Positions 57,446 through 64,000 of a stretch of 64,000 nucleotides of DNA are shown piece after piece (positions within the stretch are counted from its first letter, which is position 1; the number at the start of each line of letters is the position of its first letter). Under the pieces are notes generated by a model, which was given only the letters and a program-made list of their open reading frames with translations, was not told the origin of the DNA and made no database searches. The translations under genes and the position numbers were made by a program. The DNA is from Girardinichthys multiradiatus (lineage: Eukaryota; Chordata; Actinopteri; Cyprinodontiformes; Goodeidae), in the NCBI RefSeq assembly GCF_021462225.1, contig NC_061816.1:12549390-12613389 (forward strand), given 5' to 3'.

Positions 57446-58916
57446 AACTTTTTAAATAAGACAAAACATTAACTTTCTCTTTCATGGCCTAAATTCTATA
57501 GTAAACCTGTGCATTTACTATTACTGAAAGCATAAGATGGAGACCAGGACTCTTGTAAAATCTTATAGAAGAGAAATCCTGCACTATTGGCAAAAAGGTG
57601 CTGTACAGACAATAGTCTCATTTCAGCTTGAGTTTATGATACTGCAACAAAAGCTGGGTTTATTTTAAGGCAGTTATACTAATTGAATAACTTAAAAACA
57701 ACCGGGGTAACAAGCAAAACAAGCCTATTTCCGAATAGTTTAACTTAATTTGGTTTAAGTGTTTTCAATGAAGGGGGCTTATAAGAAGGAATGTCTGATA
57801 ATGCTGACATATAATGTCCAATTTCTATGCTTCTACCCTATTTCCAAAATCTTAGTGACGAAGTTAAAATATCGCTGCTGCTGTCATCCTACTTCTTACA
57901 ACATGATTATTAGTAGTTGACGTGAAAGATTAAGCTGCTGATCTGTGACAACTGTTCAGGCATACATGAAAAAGAAAAAAAAAAGTTAGTCATCTCCCTT
58001 CTAGTAATAAATGGATACTAGACAAAGAAAAATGTAAAATCTTCAAAATAAAAAAGTGTTTATTATAGCTTTTCGAAGATGATGCTGTCACCTGCCTCTC
58101 ATTTTTTGATTGTCTTTTTTTTTTAAGTAGCCACCTTCTCCCCTTCCCAGACAGTTTTTGCTCCAAGGTGGATTCATCAAAAATTCAATTACCTTCAAGG
58201 ATGACTGTTAGAGAAATGGGGCGCTATCTCAGCCCCCTGGCGGTTTGGAGTTAGCCCTGGAAGTGCATCCTCTTCACACTCCAACATTTCCAACACTCTA
58301 CCACCAATGCTCTATTTACTACATCCTGCCAAATAGATATTGAGATTGTTTTCTTTTCTTTTTTTTTTTTTTTTACAGATCTCATTCCAAATCATGCTCA
58401 GTCTGAAGCACTAGCATATCTAATAATTCTTTATGGCTCTTCATGTCATCTGTGAACCTGATATCAAAAAGTATATATAATCTGACAGAAGGAAATAATA
58501 ACACTGACTTTTTGTATAAACTCTTTCTGGTTGCTTGAAAAACTGCGTAATACAAAGCTGCCTCCACAAAGATGCATTTCAAAAGAAGAAATTATATAAT
58601 TACCTATTTTTAGAAGATGATACTACATGATAATGTCATTGCTGGAGTTGAAGTAAACTGAGCTAAAAGGCCTGCTTATGTCATGTTTTATGAGCCTTTC
58701 AATACAACATTCTAGTTGAATACAGCAGGACTGCCCACCTTCTGCAGCTGTTCATAAAGCTTTTACGAATTCTGTCTGGTGATAAGCATATGACGTTTAG
58801 CCTTCAAACAGCTAGAAAGACATAAGAAAAAAATGCTGAATTCTTTAGACAAAAATGTTTCATACAATCTAAATGATGGTCATTTCCAATGTTTTTTACA
58901 TTACCTATAACAAAAG
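57446..58916. other. Unassigned DNA
   Basis: No gene. 58,140-58,310 is complex ('ggggcgctatctcagccccc') and could be conserved. Confidence 0.4.
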
Positions 58917-59473
58917 ACACATTCATTGACAACTTTATAAGGGACTCCCAACCAGTACCCGGTCTGACCCACTGTTGCCTTCGAAACTGCCTTAATTCTT
59001 GGTGGCATAAATTCAACAAATTGTCAGAAACAATCAGAGGTGTTGGTCCATGATGACTCGATTGCAGATTGCTGCAACTTTGACTGCTACACATCTATTA
59101 TGCATATCCTAACATTGCTCGGATTGAGATCTTGCAACTTTGGAGTCCATTAAAGTCACTGTCATGCTGAAGAAACCAGTTAAAAATGATGTGAGCTTTG
59201 GATATGGCGCGTTTTTGTGCCTAGAGGAGCTATTAAGGTCAGAAAGACATGGACATGATCAGCAACAATACAACACAATAAGCTGTGGCTTTCAAACCAT
59301 GCTCTGATACTATGAGTGCCAAAACATGGGCACAAACTATCCTCCACACTATCACACCACCAGCCTGCACAGTTGATAGAAGATAAATGAATACTTTCAT
59401 TTTGGCCCTACCATCTGAATATTGCAGCTGAGGTAGAAATCTGTGAACATCTTTCCAATCTGATACTGTCCAT

Positions 59474-60260
59474 CAGCACCGGTTCCCCCCAAGGATGTGT
59501 TCTCTCTCCTCTGCTCTTCTCCCTGTACACCAACAGCTGCACCTCCAGTCACCAGTCTGTCAAGCTTCTGAAGTTTGCGGACGACACCACTCTGATCGGA
59601 CTCATCTCTGATGGTGATGAGTCCGCATTCAGATGGGAGGCGGACCATCTGTTGGACTGGTGCAGCCAGAACAACCTTGAGCTCAACGCTCTAAAGACAG
59701 TGGAGATGGTTGTGGACTTCAGGCAGAACCCAGCCCCACCTGCCCCCATCACCCTCTGTGACTCCACAATTGACACTGTGGAATCCTTCCGCTTCCTGGG
59801 AACCATCATCTCCCAGGATCTCAAGTGGGAGCCAAACATCAGCTCCCTCATCAAGAAAGCCCAGCAGAGGATGTTCTTCCTGCGGCAGCTGAAGAAATTC
59901 AACCTGCCAAAGACTATGATGGTGCACTTCTACACAGCCATCATTGAGTCCATCCTCACCTCCTCCATCACCATCTGGGACACCGCTGCTACAGCCAAGG
60001 ATAAGGGCAGGCTGCAGCGTGTCATTCGGTCTGCTGAGAAGGTGATTGGGTGCAGTCTACTGTTGCTCCAGGAACTGTACACCTCCAGGAACCTGAAGCG
60101 GGCAGGGAAGATTCTGGCTGATCCCTCCCACCCCGGTCACAGACTCTTTGAAACTCTCCCCTCTGGCAGGAGGCTGCGGTCCATCTGGACCAAAACCTCA
60201 CGCCACAGTTTTTTCCCACCTGCCACCAGCCTTGTTAACAAAGCCCGGAAACCACCCTGA
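59474..60260 (+). pseudogene. L2-type reverse transcriptase C-terminal fragment, copy 2
   Basis: Open from the truncation point to TGA at 60,258-60,260. It begins earlier than copy 1, with STGSPQGCVLSPLLFSLYTN, then KLLKFADDTTLIGLISDGDE (FADD at 59,574-59,585), and continues to LFETLPSGRRLRSIWTKTSR and VNKARKPP. Relative to copy 1 it has a 6-bp in-frame deletion near 60,208 (TSRHSFF against TSRHKNSFF). Endonuclease and N-terminal RT are missing. Confidence 0.85.
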
Positions 60261-60429
60261 CACTCTCCCTCCCCTCCACCTTTGTTTTGCTGACAGGACA
60301 CCTGTAACCTGCAACTCTACGCGTTACATTAACGCTCAGCTTGGACTCGTGCTTTACTTGCACTGCCATACTTACACAATGATCACCTGCACTGTTGTAC
60401 TGCTCTGGCACCCAATACTGCTCTACATT

Positions 60430-62053
60430 GCATGCAGTTAAAAGCCTTCAGCTGATTCAAAATGCTGCAGCAAGAGTTCTGATGAAAATTAAAAAGAGAT
60501 CATATTTCTCCTATTTTAGCTTTCCTTCATTGGCTCCCTGTTAAATTTAGAATAGAATTTAAAATTATCCTCCTCACATATAAACCCCTTAATGATCTAG
60601 CTCCATCATACATCAGAGATCTGATTGTTCCATATGTTCCTAACAGGGCACTTCGTTCTCAGACTGCATGTTTACTGGTGGTTCCTAGAGTCTCTAGAAG
60701 TAGAATGTGAGGCAGATCCTTTAGTTATCAGGCTCCTCTCCTGTGGAACCAGCTCCCAGTTTTAGTCTGTGAGGCAGACACCCTGTCTACTTTTAAGGCT
60801 AGGCTTAAAACGTTCCTTTTTGATAAAGCTTATAGTTAGAGTGGCTTAGTTTTTCATGGAGGGAGCCTTCCTCCCTCCCTGTTGGTTGGAGTAAAAGGGA
60901 GTCAGATTTAGCCTAAACCGGCTCAGTTATGGTTAAGGTGCAAACACACCCTCCATTTCTGCTACCTGTATGACCCCTTCTCTTTTCCAATGGTTATAAT
61001 CAGTCTGACAGAGAGATGTATCCCAATCCTTGTGGTTTTTAGTATAACAATGACCATCAGAGGGGCCCTTTGTGGGGTTCCTTGAGACGACATTGTTGTA
61101 AATAAGCGCCGTTTAACTAAATAATCTGAACTGAAACTATCTGTGTAGTTATGCTGCTATAGGCTTAGGCTGCTGGAGGACATAACGACCACTTTCACTC
61201 TCTTCGCTACATTCTCACACTACTCTCCAATTTTGCATTATTTGCTGTTATTTCAGCTTTTAACCGTGTTCTCTCTTTTCTCTTCCTAGAAGCTACACTT
61301 GGCCTGGCTCTGTGTCTACCTGTGACACCTTTCTGGAGAGGGGAATCGTCCGAGCTTCTGCTGGCAACAGCTTAATGCTCACCCTCTACCGATGATCCAC
61401 ATAGCCCTGTCTTTTAGTGTTTAACCCTTTCTCTCTCCTAGACATGGAAATTGACTGAGCTTTTACTGTAACTAACTCTATGTGCTCTCTTTCAGACTCT
61501 AACCTTGAAAACTGGCTCAGAGTTTATCTGTTCTTTCTTTCTAGGTGAAACGACTAAAGGAGCTACATCCATTAACATTTACTTTTCCTTCCCATAGAAA
61601 GTACTCCTGGATCAGTGCTTCTGTGTTCTTTTTGTGTCTCTGCTCTGTTCTCTCAAACCTCCAGTTGGTCGTGGCAGATGGCCGCTCACACTGAGCCTGG
61701 TTCTGGTTCTGCTGGAGGTTTCTTCCTGTTAAAAGGGAGTTTTTCCTCTCCACTGTCGCTACATGCATGCTCAGTATGAGGGATTGCTGCAAAGTCAACG
61801 CCAGTCACTGTCCACTGTCTCTACATGCTCATCTGGGAGGAGGGAATGCTGCAAGTCACTGGCTGGATGCAATCTGCTAGGTTTCCTTAGATAGAAACAC
61901 TTTTTATCCAATTTGAATAAATAACTAACTCCGACTGCATTGTTCAATGGTTAGGATTAATTGGAATGTATGTACCTGACTGTTGTGAAGTTCCTTGAGA
62001 CATGTGTTGTAAATTGGCGCTATATAAATAAAACTGAATCGAATTGAATTGAA
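60430..62053 (+). mobile_element. LINE 3' end inserted in the L2 copy
   Basis: Begins inside the C-terminal ORF2 of another non-LTR family (LQLIQNAAARVLMKIKKR at about 60,442-60,495; LAPSYIRDLIVPYVPNRALR at 60,597-60,660; SFSYQAPLLWNQLP at 60,721-60,765; FKARLKTFLFDKAYS ending at 60,839). A TGA replaces one codon after VPRVSRSRM. A long pyrimidine-rich 3' UTR follows and then the tail 'ggcgctatataaataaaact' with GAATT repeats (62,017-62,053). Flanking DNA is the split L2 copy. Common in fish, family name not certain. Confidence 0.8.
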
Positions 62054-62392
62054 TTTACTCTCACTCGCTTAAAACTGTGCACATATATTTATATTATATT
62101 GTAGATATGTTTATACTGTTTAACTGTTTTCTCTATTTTTGGACCATTCTCGGTAAACCAAATGAAAATCATATTAACTCAACAGTTTCTGACTGAAACA
62201 AACTTCATGCCACATCCAGTAACTTAAGTGTCTATTTTTTCCTTGTTCTGATGCTCAGTTTAACTCAGGCTAGCCCTCTTCAACACATCTAGATGCAAAA
62301 ATGCATTGACTAGTGCATATGATTTGCTTATTTCATCATGTGTGTCAACATAGCAATGAAAAAGTTGTACCAGTAAAGTGGCCTTTTAGTAT

Positions 62393-62599
62393 AATTATAT
62401 TTTTCCAAACGGTAAACTATTAGCATAAAAGCGACATTAAGAGGTTATGAAAGGCAGCTTACAGTAACGAAAGACTGATTGAGGTGACAAAAGAGTAGAC
62501 AAAAGAGGTCAGGTATACAAGAAAAGGTGTGCGTCTATATTTTAAGGTCATGCTCAAATTCTGCTCACATTAATTATAAAATGCTGTATAAGAACAGTG
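62393..62599. other. Unassigned DNA
   Basis: Nothing recognisable. Confidence 0.4.
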
Positions 62600-62820
62600 T
62601 GGAGAATTGTGCTGTTGCCTCAAAGGATAAGGATTATAGGTTTAAATCTTAACAGTGGCCTCCCACAGGCTTTCTCCAGGTATTCCCAATATACCATGGA
62701 GTACAAAAACATGCATGTTAGATTGTTTTGGCAATCCTCAATTTAGTATGAATGTTTGTCTCTGATTAGTATTAATAGACCGAAAACTTGTCAGCTGACT
62801 GCATGAGACCGGCACCATTT
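62600..62820 (+). mobile_element. Decayed tRNA-derived SINE
   Basis: Related to the SINE at 10,074: 'gtgctgttgcctcaaagg', a B-box-like 'taggtttaaatctt', then 'ctttctccaggtattcccaa', 'aaaaacatgcatgttagatt' and 'atgaatgtttgtctctgatt'. Tail not recognisable. Confidence 0.55.
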
Positions 62821-64000
62821 CCTTTACTCTGAGTAAGATAAGAACGTATGGAGGTCTTGCAGTTACATTACTTTGTTCCCCTAAGTGGCAAAAAACTAAG
62901 TGGCAAAAAACTAAATTTCGCTCCCATACCTAGTTATTGGATTCAGAGTGTTTGATGTGAATTTTATCACAAATTAAAGCTGTTGGCAACTGTGGAAATT
63001 CTAGCAACCTACTAGAAAATATTGGGACTGTGGACTTCAACCTTTGAGTTTACCCAGTTATTGAGCACAATAACGTGTAAATAAGCGTGTTCTTAAGTGA
63101 CATTTACTTTTAGGAACTTATAACTATTCAGGAGTTACCAAGAACTGTACCGTTTAAACATTAGCGTATTTATGGAAACAATGTTTGCAACACTACCCCT
63201 CAAAGGTGAAGGCTTGGTGACTGGTGTGCGAGGGTGTCGACACAGTTCAGGTTGTTGTATGCAGATATCTGTCTTTGTAGAGAGCCTTCTTTAATAATGT
63301 GTGCCTCCCTTCTTGTTTTAATTATAATATGTACTAAAGCTTCATGCTTCAACAATCAAATCAGTTTATCCCAAGTTATTTCTGCCTCCTGGTTCTGTTC
63401 TCATTTTGCAGAAGCCTGCTGTAGGCAAAGAGCGAGACCAACTGTGGGTTTGCAAGTAAAGCAGGGAAAATGGGAATGAATCTGCTGCTTAATTTACTCT
63501 ATTTCTACCCTCTTTTCTGACTGTTGTACTAGTAAGTACAGTTGAAATAACAGCACATGTAATCTTTAATTTACCTCAGAAACAGCAGAATTATGATTTT
63601 ATCGAATGAGGAATGTCTCCTTTGTAGCACTTTAAAGGTGGCTACAATAAAACATTTTGTCTTGATGAGCCACTTTGCAGTAAAAAATGTCAGACTGTGT
63701 TTTTTTTTATAACTCATAGAAGAAAATAGTTGAATTGAAGCAGCTTCATTAACATTTTGGTTAAATTGTTTGTGAACAAAGAAGAGCAGAGAATTAAACT
63801 GATGTCAAAGAGCTGGCAAATGCCAGGTTATAAATTAACAAATCAATATGCCAATTAGTGCATGACGTCATGGCCTATATTGATTATATTTTATAAATTA
63901 ATGAAGAATGAATCTGAACTAGTTCATGCTGGGGCTGCCAATTCAGAAAATAATTGAGTTTTAATATTAGAATTGAATTTTATGTGAAACACATCATAAA
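62821..64000. other. Unassigned AT-rich DNA
   Basis: No gene or repeat recognised. Confidence 0.4.

Larger units (their letters stand above)
59470..62123 (+). mobile_element. L2/CR1-type LINE, copy 2, itself interrupted
   Basis: Same family as 20,251-21,347 with about 100 bp more at the 5' side. It is continuous to 60,429 ('tactgctctacatt'), broken by a 1.6-kb insertion, and resumes at 62,054 ('tttactctcactcgcttaaa') up to 'atactgttta' at 62,123. The last 105 bp or so, including the 'ggcaataaagc' signal and ATTCTG tail, are absent. Confidence 0.82.
58917..62392 (-). mobile_element. Tc1-I relic, host of the nested LINEs
   Basis: Left part (58,917-59,469): 'cattgacaactttataag' (TIR side), 'gacccactgttgccttcgaa', 'aattcttggtggcataaatt', 'tggacatgatcagcaacaat', 'accctaccatctgaatattg'-type blocks and 'ttccaatctgatactgtcca'. 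Right part (62,124-62,392): 'tttctctatttttggaccat', 'cagtttctgactgaaaca', 'ttgttctgatgctcagttta' and 'gtaccagtaaagtggccttt' (other TIR). Together they match one common fish Tc1-like family on the minus strand. Sequence between 'tactgtcca' and 'tttctctattttt' of the original element is missing at the LINE insertion. Confidence 0.75.

Noticed and set aside
1..64000. tRNA or rRNA genes, CRISPR arrays, bacterial-type operons, retroviral LTR pairs
   Set aside because: None seen. B-box-like motifs found belong to SINE heads without a foldable tRNA; repeated spacers and long direct terminal repeats were not found by eye.

Overview
The window looks like non-genic DNA (intergenic or intronic) from a ray-finned fish, probably a percomorph-type teleost. 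The basis is AT-rich DNA without operons or dense ORFs, packed with repeat families typical of fish: several Tc1-like DNA transposon families, hAT-type MITEs, tRNA-derived SINEs, an RTE-type LINE and L2/CR1-type LINE fragments. Family recognition is by eye from known fish repeat sequences. The labels Tc1-A to Tc1-I are local to this report.

Layout. 0-6.7 kb: a LINE-tail relic, a mosaic in which a SINE and a truncated Tc1-B sit in a Tc1-A relic (3.16-4.53 kb), and a hAT-type MITE (4.98-5.44 kb). 6.7-10.4 kb: an A-rich repeat interrupted by young Tc1 copy 1 (7757-9367), an old Tc1 relic, and a SINE. 11.8-14.8 kb: a nearly complete RTE-type LINE with a 12-bp target duplication. 14.9-16.2 kb: a Tc1-D relic holding a second hAT-type MITE. 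20.1-21.7 kb: an L2-type LINE inside a Tc1-E relic. 28.5-29.4, 39.7-41.1 and 55.0-56.3 kb: further Tc1-D relics. 31.4-32.9 kb: a degenerate local repeat. 33.2-34.8 and 53.1-54.7 kb: young Tc1 copies 2 and 3. 42.3-43.0 kb: a Tc1-A deletion derivative. 44.6-44.9 kb: a third hAT-type MITE. 45.6-46.9, 49.4-49.8 and 57.0-57.4 kb: other Tc1-like relics. 50.5-52.0 kb: a decayed L2-type LINE. 58.9-62.4 kb: a three-level nest of LINE in LINE in Tc1.

The three young Tc1 copies are nearly identical and share one orientation, but each transposase carries its own disabling lesion, so none can encode an intact transposase. Their ends look usable if transposase came from elsewhere. No intact mobile-element protein was found.

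Host genes: no multi-exon gene can be assembled. The best host signal is a 92-bp minus-strand segment at 48,643-48,734: a 3' splice site, a good ATG context, a 27-residue signal-peptide-like start and a GTAAGT donor. It could be the first coding exon of a secreted or membrane protein whose other exons lie outside the window or are not recognisable. Two weaker exon-like segments (29,899-30,115 minus; 16,913-17,017 plus) are reported with low confidence. Several unique stretches could hold conserved non-coding elements, which needs cross-species alignment. I found no previously undescribed system that the sequence alone would support.
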